Shown one piece after another: positions 14,575 to 22,818 of a stretch of DNA of 26,649 nucleotides (position 1 is its first letter; every line of letters begins with the position of its first letter). The DNA is taken from NCBI GenBank assembly GCA_947450405.1, contig CANFVI010000003.1:1-26649 (forward strand). Reading direction: 5' to 3'. The position numbers were made by a program, and so were the translations under genes. This DNA is from Flavobacteriales bacterium. Its GTDB lineage: Bacteria; Bacteroidota; Bacteroidia; NS11-12g; UBA955. Under the pieces are notes generated by a model. It did no database searches and was not told the origin of the DNA. It saw nothing but the letters and a program-made list of their open reading frames with translations.

Positions 14575-17133
14575 ATGAAGAATTTAGTAATAGTAGAGTC
14601 ACCAGCAAAAGCCAAAACCATCGAAAAGTTTCTTGGTCAAGACTTTTATGTAACCTCAAGTAGGGGGCATATTAGAGATTTAGCATCAGGCAACAATGCA
14701 ATCGATATCAAAAATGGTTTTAAGCCGAAATACGAAGTTTCTGACGACAAAAAAGCATTGGTTAAGGAACTCAAAAAACTTGTTTCTTCGGCAGAGGTAA
14801 TTTGGTTAGCAACGGACGAAGATCGAGAAGGAGAAGCAATTAGTTGGCACCTTTTCGATGAACTAAAACTAAACACATCGAATACGAAACGTATTGTTTT
14901 TAACGAGATTACCAAACATGCAATTTTAAATGCCGTTGCAAATCCTAGAAGTATAGACAACTATTTGGTGGATGCACAACAGGCAAGAAGGGTTCTAGAT
15001 AGATTGGTAGGTTTTGAACTTTCTCCTGTTTTATGGAAAAAAGTGAAACCGGGGTTGAGTGCGGGTAGGGTTCAATCAGTAGCCGTTAGATTGGTGGTTG
15101 AGCGTGAAAGAGAAATAAATGATTTTACAAGTAACAGTGAATATCGCATTACTGCAATATTTAAAAACAGTGCGGGTAAATCTTTAAAAGCTGAACTGAC
15201 AAAACGTTTCAAAACGGAAGCCGAGGCAAGCGCATTTTTAGAAAGCATCAAAGGGGCTGATTTTAAAGTTGAAAATTTAGAAGTAAAACCAACTTTTAGA
15301 AATCCTGCACCACCGTTTACTACTTCTACATTGCAACAAGAAGCTTCTAGAAAGTTGGGTTATGATGTAACTAGAACCATGCAAATTGCCCAGAAATTAT
15401 ATGAAAATGGTCACATATCCTATATGAGAACAGATTCAGTTAATTTGAGTTTAACAGCAATTAATGGAGCCAAAGAAGAGATTTTAAAAGAATACGGTGA
15501 AGAATTTTCGCAAACACGAAAATTTAGTACCAAAAGTGAAAATGCACAAGAAGCGCACGAAGCAATTCGTCCTACATACTTTAATAATAGAAATTCAGGT
15601 GCAGATCCACAACAAAAAAGATTATATGAGTTAATCTGGAAACGAGCCATCGCCTCTCAAATGTCGCGCGCGGAATTGGAAAAAACCATTATTACCATTT
15701 CTAATAATAAAAATGGCGAATTGTTTAAAGTTGAAGGTGAAATCATCAAATTTGAGGGGTTTTTAAAAGTGTATTTAGAAAGTACCGACGACGAAGATGA
15801 AGAGAACGATGAATCAGTATTGCCAGCAGTTGCTTTAAATGAAGCGTTAAATACGAATGAAATTCAAGCTACTGAAAAGTTTGCTAAAAGTGCACCTAGA
15901 TATACTGAAGCATCTTTAGTAAAGAAGTTAGAAGAATTAGGTATAGGTAGACCATCAACCTACGCTCCAACCATTCAAACCGTTCAAAAAAGAGGGTATG
16001 TTGTTTCTGAATCTCGCGAAGGTTCAAAAAGAAATATTATTCAGTTGGTTTTGGTAAATAATCAAATTGAACGCAAATCAATAGAAGAGAAATTCGGTTT
16101 CGAAAAGAATAAATTATTCCCAACCGATATCGGAATGATTGTAACAGATTTTTTATCTGAAAACTTTCATGAAGTTATGGATTATGGATTTACCGCTTCA
16201 GTTGAAAAAGAATTTGACGAAATTGCCAAAGGTTTAAAAGGTTGGCAATCTATGATTTCTGACTTTTATAGTCCTTTCTCTGAAAGTGTAATAAAAACTT
16301 CTGAAACAGGACAAAGAGCAACCGGTGAGCGTATTTTAGGAAAGGATCCTGAAACTGGTTTCGATGTTTTGGTGAGAATGGGCAGATATGGTGCTTTGGT
16401 TCAATTAGGTTCCAAAGACGATACAGAAACGCCAGTTTTTGCAAGCTTGCTACCCAACCAAAGTTTAGAGCAAATAAACCTTGAAGAAGCTTTAAAGTTA
16501 TTCAGTTTGGCGAAACAAGAAATGACCTACAAAGGACAACCTGTTTCTGTTGGGAAAGGACGCTATGGACCTTATGTCAAACTTGATGGTAAATTCATTA
16601 GTCTACCAAGCGACACAAATGTGTTAGAGTTTTCAAATGAACATGTAATCGCCTTTTTGGATGATTATTATAGTCGCCCTCAATTGCCTCGTGATATTGG
16701 AAATTATAATGACAGTGTTTTATCTGTAAACAAAGGTAGATTTGGACCATATATCAAATTTGGTGATTTGTTTGTGTCATTGGCAAAGGCGGATGATCCT
16801 TATACCATTTCCCTTGAAAGAGCAATTGAATTGTGTGAAGCTAAAGCAAAAAGTGAAGCGAGTAAGGTAATTAAGTCATTTGAACAAGATGCCAATATTC
16901 AAGTATTAAATGGCCGTTATGGTGCATATATAAAATTTGGCAAGGACAATGTGAAAATCCCGGCAAATGTTGAACCCGAGCAAATGACTTATGAGCAAGT
17001 AATTGAAATAATCAAAAATCAAGCTCCGGCACCTGCTAAAGGAAAAGTCGCAACCAAAACGAAATCTGCTGCGGCAAAACCAAAAACTGCAGCGAAAGCG
17101 AAGAGTGCAAAAACTACTGCAAAGAAAAAATAA
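14575..17133 (+). CDS. topA: DNA topoisomerase I
   Basis: A type IA topoisomerase that relaxes negative supercoils through a 5'-phosphotyrosine intermediate. The N-terminal TOPRIM domain begins with VIVESPAKAKTIEKFLG and contains the acidic LATDEDREGEAISWHL. The active-site tyrosine is Y283 in ISYMRTDS. Instead of four-cysteine zinc fingers, the C-terminus has repeated topo-C-like units with GRYG/GRFG motifs near residues 602, 661, 719 and 779, then a Lys/Ala-rich tail (about 820-852). Length 852 is normal for Bacteroidota. The start codon abuts the preceding stop, and the SirB1-like gene follows three bases after its own stop, so all three may be on one transcript. Confidence 0.97.
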   Translation: MKNLVIVESPAKAKTIEKFLGQDFYVTSSRGHIRDLASGNNAIDIKNGFKPKYEVSDDKKALVKELKKLVSSAEVIWLATDEDREGEAISWHLFDELKLNTSNTKRIVFNEITKHAILNAVANPRSIDNYLVDAQQARRVLDRLVGFELSPVLWKKVKPGLSAGRVQSVAVRLVVEREREINDFTSNSEYRITAIFKNSAGKSLKAELTKRFKTEAEASAFLESIKGADFKVENLEVKPTFRNPAPPFTTSTLQQEASRKLGYDVTRTMQIAQKLYENGHISYMRTDSVNLSLTAINGAKEEILKEYGEEFSQTRKFSTKSENAQEAHEAIRPTYFNNRNSGADPQQKRLYELIWKRAIASQMSRAELEKTIITISNNKNGELFKVEGEIIKFEGFLKVYLESTDDEDEENDESVLPAVALNEALNTNEIQATEKFAKSAPRYTEASLVKKLEELGIGRPSTYAPTIQTVQKRGYVVSESREGSKRNIIQLVLVNNQIERKSIEEKFGFEKNKLFPTDIGMIVTDFLSENFHEVMDYGFTASVEKEFDEIAKGLKGWQSMISDFYSPFSESVIKTSETGQRATGERILGKDPETGFDVLVRMGRYGALVQLGSKDDTETPVFASLLPNQSLEQINLEEALKLFSLAKQEMTYKGQPVSVGKGRYGPYVKLDGKFISLPSDTNVLEFSNEHVIAFLDDYYSRPQLPRDIGNYNDSVLSVNKGRFGPYIKFGDLFVSLAKADDPYTISLERAIELCEAKAKSEASKVIKSFEQDANIQVLNGRYGAYIKFGKDNVKIPANVEPEQMTYEQVIEIIKNQAPAPAKGKVATKTKSAAAKPKTAAKAKSAKTTAKKK

Positions 17134-17136
17134 TAG

Positions 17137-18066
17137 GTGATAACCAAGAATCAATTGCGGGCTATGATTCTACTTCTTGATGATACGGATCAAGAAGTAG
17201 TAGACATTGTAGAAAGTAAATTCTTGGAGGTAGGAAAGGCCGCGGTTACCGAATTAGAAGAAATTTGGTTACAGAATGAATTTCCTATGTTGAATTCTAA
17301 AATTGAAGAAATTGTAAAAAAAATTCAACAACAAATTTTATTTCAAGATGTGATGGATTGGATGGAATCAGACAATCCTTCAGCATTAGATGGCTGGGTT
17401 TTGGCCAGCAGAATTCAATATCCGGGATTAAAAATAGAATTAGCACGCCAACAATTAAATCAATTTAAAATTGATGCTTGGGTTATGTTGTCGTCTGTGC
17501 AAAATCCAATTGATCAAATTGCTATTTTAAATCATGTTTTCTTTGAAAAATACGGTTTTAAAGGAAATCATAATAATTATCATTCACCAGATAATTCAAT
17601 TTTACCTCGTGTTTTAGAAACAAAATTGGGTAATCCAATCAGTTTGGCTATCTTATATCAAGCAATTGCTCAAGATTTGGGGATTCCTGTTTTTGGCGTG
17701 AATTTGCCACAACATTTTGTAGTGGCTTATTGTAAAATGAAAAAGGGAGTTGAGGATTTGGGAATAAAAACAGGTAAGAAATTGGATGTAAATGAGGTAG
17801 ACGAAGTTGTATTCTACTTTAATCCGTTTAGCAAGGGTCAAATTTTCAATAGAGAAAGCATCGATGCATTTTTAAAAGTAATACATGTTCAAAAGCAAGA
17901 ACATTTTTATTGGCCATGTACTTCAATTGAAATTTTCAAAAGAATACTTAGGAATTTGCATTTTGCATACAGCGAACAACATCAATTTGACAAACAACAA
18001 GAAGTTTTAGATTTGATGAAATTCATTGGTATGATTGAAGATAACATAGATGAAGAAGATTCTTAA
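17137..18066 (+). CDS. SirB1-like transglutaminase-superfamily protein
   Basis: A 309-residue cytoplasmic protein of the SirB1/YchA (transglut_core2) family. The diagnostic segment is LETKLGNPISLAILYQA near residue 160-176, then LPQHFVVAY near 189-197, corresponding to the family pattern RxGxPISLxxLY and LPGHFLVRY. The N-terminal third is helical and acidic. A catalytic role is not established for the family. The GTG at 17137, three bases after the topA stop, gives the full reading frame; the first ATG (17164) would remove nine residues. I see no terminator between topA and this gene. A short AT-rich gap with no clear hairpin separates it from the next gene. Confidence 0.78.
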   Translation: MITKNQLRAMILLLDDTDQEVVDIVESKFLEVGKAAVTELEEIWLQNEFPMLNSKIEEIVKKIQQQILFQDVMDWMESDNPSALDGWVLASRIQYPGLKIELARQQLNQFKIDAWVMLSSVQNPIDQIAILNHVFFEKYGFKGNHNNYHSPDNSILPRVLETKLGNPISLAILYQAIAQDLGIPVFGVNLPQHFVVAYCKMKKGVEDLGIKTGKKLDVNEVDEVVFYFNPFSKGQIFNRESIDAFLKVIHVQKQEHFYWPCTSIEIFKRILRNLHFAYSEQHQFDKQQEVLDLMKFIGMIEDNIDEEDS

Positions 18067-18142
18067 GTAGTTAATTTTCGTAGTTCATGTTTTTAATTTG
18101 TCCAAGACATAAAAAAAGACGAAATTTGCAGATTAAATAATT

Positions 18143-19504
18143 ATGGCAGAAAAACCAATTCTTATGCCCAAAATGGGCGAGAGTATTGCAGAAGCAACTG
18201 TAATTCGCTGGTTGAAAAACGTAGGTGAAAAAGTCGAAAAAGACGAACCCCTAGTTGAAATTGCAACCGATAAAGTGGATAGTGAAATTCCTAGCACTGA
18301 AGCTGGAATTCTTGTAAAACAATTATACAAGGATGGCGACGTAGTGAAGGTAGGAGAACCTGTTGCCTATATTGATGCCGATGCATCAGCGGGCGCTTCA
18401 GCTCCGGTATCTACTCCAACGCCAGTTGTTGCCGAAACAATTGTATCGCCTGTTGCAATGGCTCAAACCATTGAAAACGAAATTTCTCAAATCGCTCAAA
18501 ATCATGTAACGCAAATGGTAAATTCTGATGGGGGAAGATTTTATTCTCCATTGGTATTGAATATTGCCCGTGCCGAAGGCATATCTATGTCTACATTGGA
18601 AACTATTCCTGGTACTGGAAAAGACGGCAGAGTTACAAAAAGCGATATATTAAACTTTGTTAACAATCCAATTGCAGCTGCACCTGTTGCTAGCGCTCCA
18701 GCACCAGTTGTCAATACGCAAGTGGCTCAACCAACTGCCGCCGTTTCTACTGAAACAGCAAAAGTTGAATCTAAGCCTGCTATTTCAATCAATGCCGGTG
18801 ATGAAATCATTGAAATGGATCGCGTGCGCAAACTTATTGCCGATCACATGGTGATGAGCAAGAGAGTAAGTCCACACGTTACAAGTTTTGTTGAAGCCGA
18901 TGTTACCAATTTGGTAAATTGGAGAAATAGAGTTAAAGATTCCTTCAAGAAAAGAGAAGGTGAGAATATTACATTCACGCCAATATTTATTCAAGCAATT
19001 GCAAAAGCTATAAAAGACTTTCCAATGATTAATGTTTCTATTGATGGTGATAAAATCATTAAAAAGAAAAATGTGAATGTGGGAATGGCTGTAGCTCAAG
19101 CAAATGGTAATTTGATAGTTCCTGTAATTAAAAATGCAGATACAATGAATTTGTTAGGCATCACTAGAACAGTAAATGATTTGGCTGCCCGTGCTAGAAT
19201 TAACAAATTAACTCCAGATGAAATTCAAGGTGGTACTTACACTGTAACAAATGTAGGCTCTTTTGGAAATGTAATGGGAACTCCTGTAATTAATCAACCT
19301 CAAGTTGCGATTATGGCGGTTGGTGCTATTCGCAAGAAACCAGCGGTAATCGAAACCGAATACGGCGATGTAATTGCAATTAGACATATGATGTATTTAA
19401 GCCACAGTTATGACCACAGGGTTGTAGATGGTGGATTGGGTGGAATGTTTGTGCGTAAAGTTGCAGACTACCTTGAACAGTGGGATATGAATACTGAAAT
19501 TTAA
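18143..19504 (+). CDS. 2-oxo acid dehydrogenase E2 component (lipoamide acyltransferase)
   Basis: The core subunit of a 2-oxo acid dehydrogenase complex, which passes acyl groups from E1 to CoA through a swinging lipoyl arm. Domains in order: lipoyl domain (1-80) with the lipoylation site in IATDKVDSE (K44); an Ala/Pro/Val-rich linker; peripheral-subunit-binding domain (about 132-173, RFYSPLVLNIARAEG to DILNFV); a second linker; and the catalytic domain (about 222-453) with the HRxxDG motif SYDHRVVDGG (H425, D429). Substrate cannot be fixed from sequence: a branched-chain (bkdB-like) or 2-oxoglutarate E2 both fit. No E1 or E3 gene is adjacent. The LipB encoded nearby would modify K44. The gene ends in a strong terminator whose loop holds the stop codon. 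Confidence 0.93.
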   Translation: MAEKPILMPKMGESIAEATVIRWLKNVGEKVEKDEPLVEIATDKVDSEIPSTEAGILVKQLYKDGDVVKVGEPVAYIDADASAGASAPVSTPTPVVAETIVSPVAMAQTIENEISQIAQNHVTQMVNSDGGRFYSPLVLNIARAEGISMSTLETIPGTGKDGRVTKSDILNFVNNPIAAAPVASAPAPVVNTQVAQPTAAVSTETAKVESKPAISINAGDEIIEMDRVRKLIADHMVMSKRVSPHVTSFVEADVTNLVNWRNRVKDSFKKREGENITFTPIFIQAIAKAIKDFPMINVSIDGDKIIKKKNVNVGMAVAQANGNLIVPVIKNADTMNLLGITRTVNDLAARARINKLTPDEIQGGTYTVTNVGSFGNVMGTPVINQPQVAIMAVGAIRKKPAVIETEYGDVIAIRHMMYLSHSYDHRVVDGGLGGMFVRKVADYLEQWDMNTEI

Positions 19505-19530
19505 TATTTCAGTATTCAATCTTTATTTTA
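19488..19530 (+). terminator. Rho-independent terminator of the E2 gene, stop codon in the loop
   Basis: TGAATACTGAAAT (19488-19500), loop TTAAT, ATTTCAGTATTCA (19506-19518): a perfect 13-bp stem followed by ATCTTTATTTTA. The TAA stop (19502-19504) lies in the loop, so the left arm encodes the last residues of E2. Confidence 0.85.
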
Positions 19531-19540
19531 AGCCAATTCA

Positions 19541-20074
19541 ATGATGGAACAAAATCTAACAAAATTGGCTAAAGCCTTTTCAATTTTATTTATTTGTGTT
19601 TCGGCCTATCATTCTATGGTAGAGTTTATGCCTAAACAAGCCGTTTTATATAAGGTTGTGCAGGAAGTTGTTTTGCCTGAAAGCACCACCAAACTCACAG
19701 TAAACAATGAAACTTTTTTCTCGGTTTTTGTTCAACCAATTGATAATAAAAAAGTTGTCAATGCTGAATTATATCAACTCAAAATAACCCAAAAAGATTA
19801 TTTTCAACTTTCAGTTGGCGATTCTGTGATTATTTATTTTTCACCGTACAAACATGAAGTAAGGGGTTATTTGTATGCTAAAATGCCAGAATATAATTCT
19901 ATTAAAAATCCATTAGAGAGTAGATTGTTACTTTCATTTGAACATATCGGTTTACCCCTAATTACCCTGTTGCTTTCATTTTGTGTGTATTTTGTAACCA
20001 CTTTTGAAGTGAAAATTGCATTGTTTCTATTTAATATTATCTTTATAACCGTATTGCAATGGTTTAATGGATGA
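19541..20074 (+). CDS. Unrecognised small membrane protein
   Basis: I do not recognise the family. The 177-residue product has a hydrophobic segment at about 9-25, a central non-membrane region of about 100 residues rich in beta-type sequence (YQLKITQKDYFQLSVGDSVIIYF), and two C-terminal helices at about 131-150 and 155-174. The central region would therefore sit on one face of the membrane. Its end overlaps the next gene by four bases (ATGA), indicating translational coupling and probably a joint role with that larger membrane protein. It starts 22 bases after the E2 terminator stem, and no TAnnTTTG promoter is visible in that gap. Confidence 0.7.
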   Translation: MMEQNLTKLAKAFSILFICVSAYHSMVEFMPKQAVLYKVVQEVVLPESTTKLTVNNETFFSVFVQPIDNKKVVNAELYQLKITQKDYFQLSVGDSVIIYFSPYKHEVRGYLYAKMPEYNSIKNPLESRLLLSFEHIGLPLITLLLSFCVYFVTTFEVKIALFLFNIIFITVLQWFNG

Positions 20075-21321
20075 AAATAATTTGGAAGTACACATGGGTG
20101 AAAATATATGTGCTTTTAACCATTTTTGCAGTGGTAAAGCAATTTTATTCTTTTGCTGTACTGGTAGATTATTTTGAATATAAAAAGTCAGCAGTTTACT
20201 TATTTCAAAATTGGACCTCAGAAAATGCTCACATAGATCGTTTCTTGGAACCAATGAGACGCACAATTTTATTTCCAATTGTTTGGCGAATTTCTAATTT
20301 TCATTGGCCAATCATTCTAGTCGCTCAATTTGTGTTGAGTTTGACCGTCCCTCTCGGATTATTCAGATTCGCAAAACACTTCCAATTCCATAATAAATTA
20401 TTTGAATTGTCAATGATATGCTTAATCACATATCCCTTGCAATTTTTTTATACAGGATTTATTATGCCCGATATTTGGAGTCAAGTATTGCTTTTATGGC
20501 TGGTTGTATTTTATCTTGAAGAAAAATACAAAATAATTCCTATTTTTATAATTTTATTAATTCTCTTAAAACCGGTTTTTATAGTTTTCTTGATATTGCC
20601 ATTTATTTTGGCAGTTTTTAAGAAATACAAGTTGTCATTCTTCGATATTTTACCAATAATTATCATTCTCAGTTGTAGCTTTTTTAATTTTAAGACATAT
20701 AAAATATTTACTTACTCTTCAATAACAACATCGAATCCATACGATTATAACAGAAAAATGCTCCTTAACTTTCAAACAAAAGACCCTGCCGCTGTAGAAA
20801 GTATGTACGAGTCTGAGCATCAACAATTATTGAATTATGGGACAAATATGGTCCTTCAAAAAAAATACATGGATAGTTTAACCAATAATTCAATTTCCAA
20901 TAATTTGGGAGGTTATTTTTACATTCACGCCAAAGGAATGGTTGCTATGTTTTTAGATCCCGGAAGATATGACGCCATGGTTTTTTTGAATTGGAAGAAA
21001 TCCTCAGGTATATTGGGTGTAAACGACGGCAACAGTCCCTCAAAAATCCCAAATTGGCAATATGCTTACATGATCATTTTATTTTTGATTCAGCTCATAA
21101 AGTTTTCTTTTGCACTCGTAGGTATCGTTCATTTATTTCGTTATTTTCAGATTAAATTATTTACATTTATCGTTTTGTTATTGGCGTTTTTAGCCGGACC
21201 CGTGGGATGTGCCCGTTATTTATTGCCAGCATATCCTTTAATGGCAATATTGACCGCCTTGGGCTTGGTATGTTTCATAGTTAAATTTCCTAAAGTTGAA
21301 AATTTTATTACTAAGCGATAA
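20071..21321 (+). CDS. Unrecognised polytopic membrane protein (possibly a GT-C-type transferase)
   Basis: A 416-residue protein with roughly nine or more hydrophobic segments, for example 11-28, 78-96, 139-155, 159-180, 200-212 and several after 330. A long hydrophilic loop lies at about 220-310. The layout, one short loop after helix 1 and a large loop further on, is similar to GT-C glycosyltransferases and O-antigen/exopolysaccharide membrane proteins, but I see no diagnostic motif. It is coupled to the preceding gene (ATGA overlap), and the following phosphoesterase starts inside its last 26 bases. Confidence 0.65.
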   Translation: MKIIWKYTWVKIYVLLTIFAVVKQFYSFAVLVDYFEYKKSAVYLFQNWTSENAHIDRFLEPMRRTILFPIVWRISNFHWPIILVAQFVLSLTVPLGLFRFAKHFQFHNKLFELSMICLITYPLQFFYTGFIMPDIWSQVLLLWLVVFYLEEKYKIIPIFIILLILLKPVFIVFLILPFILAVFKKYKLSFFDILPIIIILSCSFFNFKTYKIFTYSSITTSNPYDYNRKMLLNFQTKDPAAVESMYESEHQQLLNYGTNMVLQKKYMDSLTNNSISNNLGGYFYIHAKGMVAMFLDPGRYDAMVFLNWKKSSGILGVNDGNSPSKIPNWQYAYMIILFLIQLIKFSFALVGIVHLFRYFQIKLFTFIVLLLAFLAGPVGCARYLLPAYPLMAILTALGLVCFIVKFPKVENFITKR

Positions 21322-21808
21322 TCACGGTTATTGGGACAAAGGCATTCTTAAACATGTTGAATGGGCCGATGAGGTTTGGCATGCCGGTGATTGGTTAAAT
21401 TTGGCTTTGCACAATGAGATTTTTAAATTGGGAAAGCCAATTCGAGGCGTATTTGGAAATGTAGACGGCACCGATGTAAAAAGATGGTATTCATTGCATA
21501 ATCGATTTACCATAGATGGACTTAAATTTTGGATGACACATATTGGGGGAAGGCCAGGGAAATACAACCCCAAAATCCTTCCAATGTTAATGCAAAATCC
21601 TCCTGATGTTTTTATTTGTGGCCATTCTCATATGCTTTCAGTTAAAAAGGACAAGCAGTTAAATTTAATGTACATGAATCCTGGAGCATGCGGATTACAT
21701 GGATTTCATTTGGTGAGAACTGCAATTCGTTTTCAAATTATTGAGGGACAATTAACCAGCCTAGAAATAGTAGAATGGGAGAAGAAATCTTCTAATTTTG
21801 ATTTGTAA
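21296..21808 (+). CDS. YfcE/MJ0936-type metallophosphoesterase, TTG start
   Basis: A 170-residue calcineurin-like phosphodiesterase with the full set of metal ligands: SDNHG (D8, H10), HAGDW (D32), GNVDG (N55), THIGG (H82) and CGHSH (H110, H112). This is the compact YfcE/YmdB-like phosphoesterase fold; the physiological substrate is unknown. The product opens MKILLLSDNHG, the standard N-terminus of the family, which requires the TTG at 21296; no ATG is in the right place. The start therefore overlaps the end of the preceding membrane gene by 26 bases. The tRNA promoter overlaps its final codons. Confidence 0.87.
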   Translation: MKILLLSDNHGYWDKGILKHVEWADEVWHAGDWLNLALHNEIFKLGKPIRGVFGNVDGTDVKRWYSLHNRFTIDGLKFWMTHIGGRPGKYNPKILPMLMQNPPDVFICGHSHMLSVKKDKQLNLMYMNPGACGLHGFHLVRTAIRFQIIEGQLTSLEIVEWEKKSSNFDL

Positions 21809-21832
21809 AATTAAAATTTAATGTTATCTTTG
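21802..21832 (+). promoter_or_regulatory. Promoter of tRNA-Leu
   Basis: TTTG (21802-21805), a 19-base spacer, TATCTTTG (21825-21832): an ideal Bacteroidota -33/-7 arrangement. The tRNA begins 36 bases further on, leaving a 5' leader of about 30 bases for RNase P to remove. Confidence 0.8.
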
Positions 21833-21868
21833 CAGTCCCGTTCTGAAAAACAATTTAGAATTTTTAAT

Positions 21869-21955
21869 GCCCAGGTGGCGGAATTGGTAGACGCGCTGGT
21901 CTCAAACACCTGTGAGCTAACACTCGTACCGGTTCGACTCCGGTCCTGGGCACCA
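21869..21955 (+). tRNA. tRNA-Leu (anticodon CAA)
   Basis: An 87-base class II tRNA. The acceptor stem pairs GCCCAGG with CCTGGGC; discriminator A and an encoded CCA (21953-21955) follow. The T arm is ACCGG TTCGACT CCGGT. The D arm is as usual for leucine (TGGCGGAATTGGTAGACGC). The anticodon loop CTCAAAC (21901-21907) gives anticodon CAA at 21903-21905, reading UUG. A short variable arm pairs GAG with CTC. The anticodon stem has one mismatch: CTGGT (21896-21900) against ACCTG (21908-21912) leaves T21897 opposite T21911. Confidence 0.96.
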
Positions 21956-21957
21956 CA

Positions 21958-22809
21958 GTGAATAGAAAAATTTCTTTTCAGATCCAAACTATCGACGGTC
22001 ATTCTTTGGCCGTCGATTTGTTTTTACCGGAAATACCAGGTACAGAAAAATTATCAACTTTGGTTTTCTGCCATGGTTTTAAAGGTTTCAAAGATTGGGG
22101 ATTTGTTCCGCATATTGAACAATTTTTAGTAACAGAAAATTTAGCCCTAATTACCTTTAATTATTCTCACAATGGCGTAATTGCCAAAGATTTTGACGAT
22201 TTAGAATCATTTGCCGATAATACAATTGGTCAGGAGTTGCGCGACATGGAGTCTTTGGCGCTTTGGATCGTGAATGAGGGGGTAGAACTTTATGGCTTTA
22301 ATCCCGAATCTATATCTTGGCTTGGACACAGTAGGGGCGGAGGCAATGTGCTGATTTTCGCTAATTTATTTCCCGATTATGTTAAGAAATTGGTTACTTG
22401 GGCGGCAATTGATTCATATGAACATTTATTTCAATCTATCAATAAAAACGATTGGAAGAAAAACAATGTTGTCTTGATTGAAAATTCTAGAACCAAACAA
22501 CAAATGCCATTGAATTATTTTATTTGGCAAGATTATATAGACAACAAACAAAAATATGATATCATTGCTGCTGCGCATTCATTAACAAAACCATTGTTGG
22601 TTTGTCATGGTAAACTTGATGAATCTGTTGGCTATTCAGCTGCTGAAAAAATTTACAAAGCATGCGCGCATAGTATTTTATATACTGTAGAAAATGGGAA
22701 TCACACTTTTGGAGTTTCTCATCCAATTAATGGATTACAGGACGTAAATAAGGATTTTTGGATGTTGCTAGACAATACACTTTCGTTTATTGAAGACGAA
22801 GAGATTTAA
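21958..22809 (+). CDS. Alpha/beta hydrolase (S33/dienelactone-hydrolase type), GTG start beside tRNA
   Basis: A 283-residue cytoplasmic serine hydrolase. The catalytic triad is visible: nucleophile S125 in GHSRGG, D221 in HGKLDESV and H249 in NGNHTFG. The oxyanion region is FCHGFKGFKDWG (37-48). It is probably an esterase or peptidase-like hydrolase; the substrate cannot be deduced. The start must be the GTG at 21958 or later, because an in-frame TGA lies at 21913 inside the tRNA and no ATG, GTG or TTG lies between. Homology to the family begins within the first ten residues, so GTG is favoured. Only two bases separate it from the tRNA CCA, so no independent promoter or leader is possible there. 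It converges on the Sua5 gene with a four-base overlap. Confidence 0.85.
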   Translation: MNRKISFQIQTIDGHSLAVDLFLPEIPGTEKLSTLVFCHGFKGFKDWGFVPHIEQFLVTENLALITFNYSHNGVIAKDFDDLESFADNTIGQELRDMESLALWIVNEGVELYGFNPESISWLGHSRGGGNVLIFANLFPDYVKKLVTWAAIDSYEHLFQSINKNDWKKNNVVLIENSRTKQQMPLNYFIWQDYIDNKQKYDIIAAAHSLTKPLLVCHGKLDESVGYSAAEKIYKACAHSILYTVENGNHTFGVSHPINGLQDVNKDFWMLLDNTLSFIEDEEI

Positions 22810-22818
22810 TCTCTTTTT
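22799..22818 (+). terminator. Terminator at the hydrolase/Sua5 convergent overlap, both stop codons in it
   Basis: AAGAGATT (22799-22806), T, AATCTCTT (22808-22815) is an inverted repeat; as a hairpin it is a 6-bp stem with loop TTTAA, followed by TTTTT through 22818. The plus-strand TAA (22807-22809) and the minus-strand TAA (22808-22806) both lie at its centre. A T-tract is present only in the plus direction. Confidence 0.65.

Noticed and set aside
21779..21792. AGAAG-AAAT-CTTCT hairpin in the last codons of the phosphoesterase as a terminator before the tRNA.
   Set aside because: The 5-bp stem is weak and followed only by a mixed AT sequence; it could easily arise by chance.
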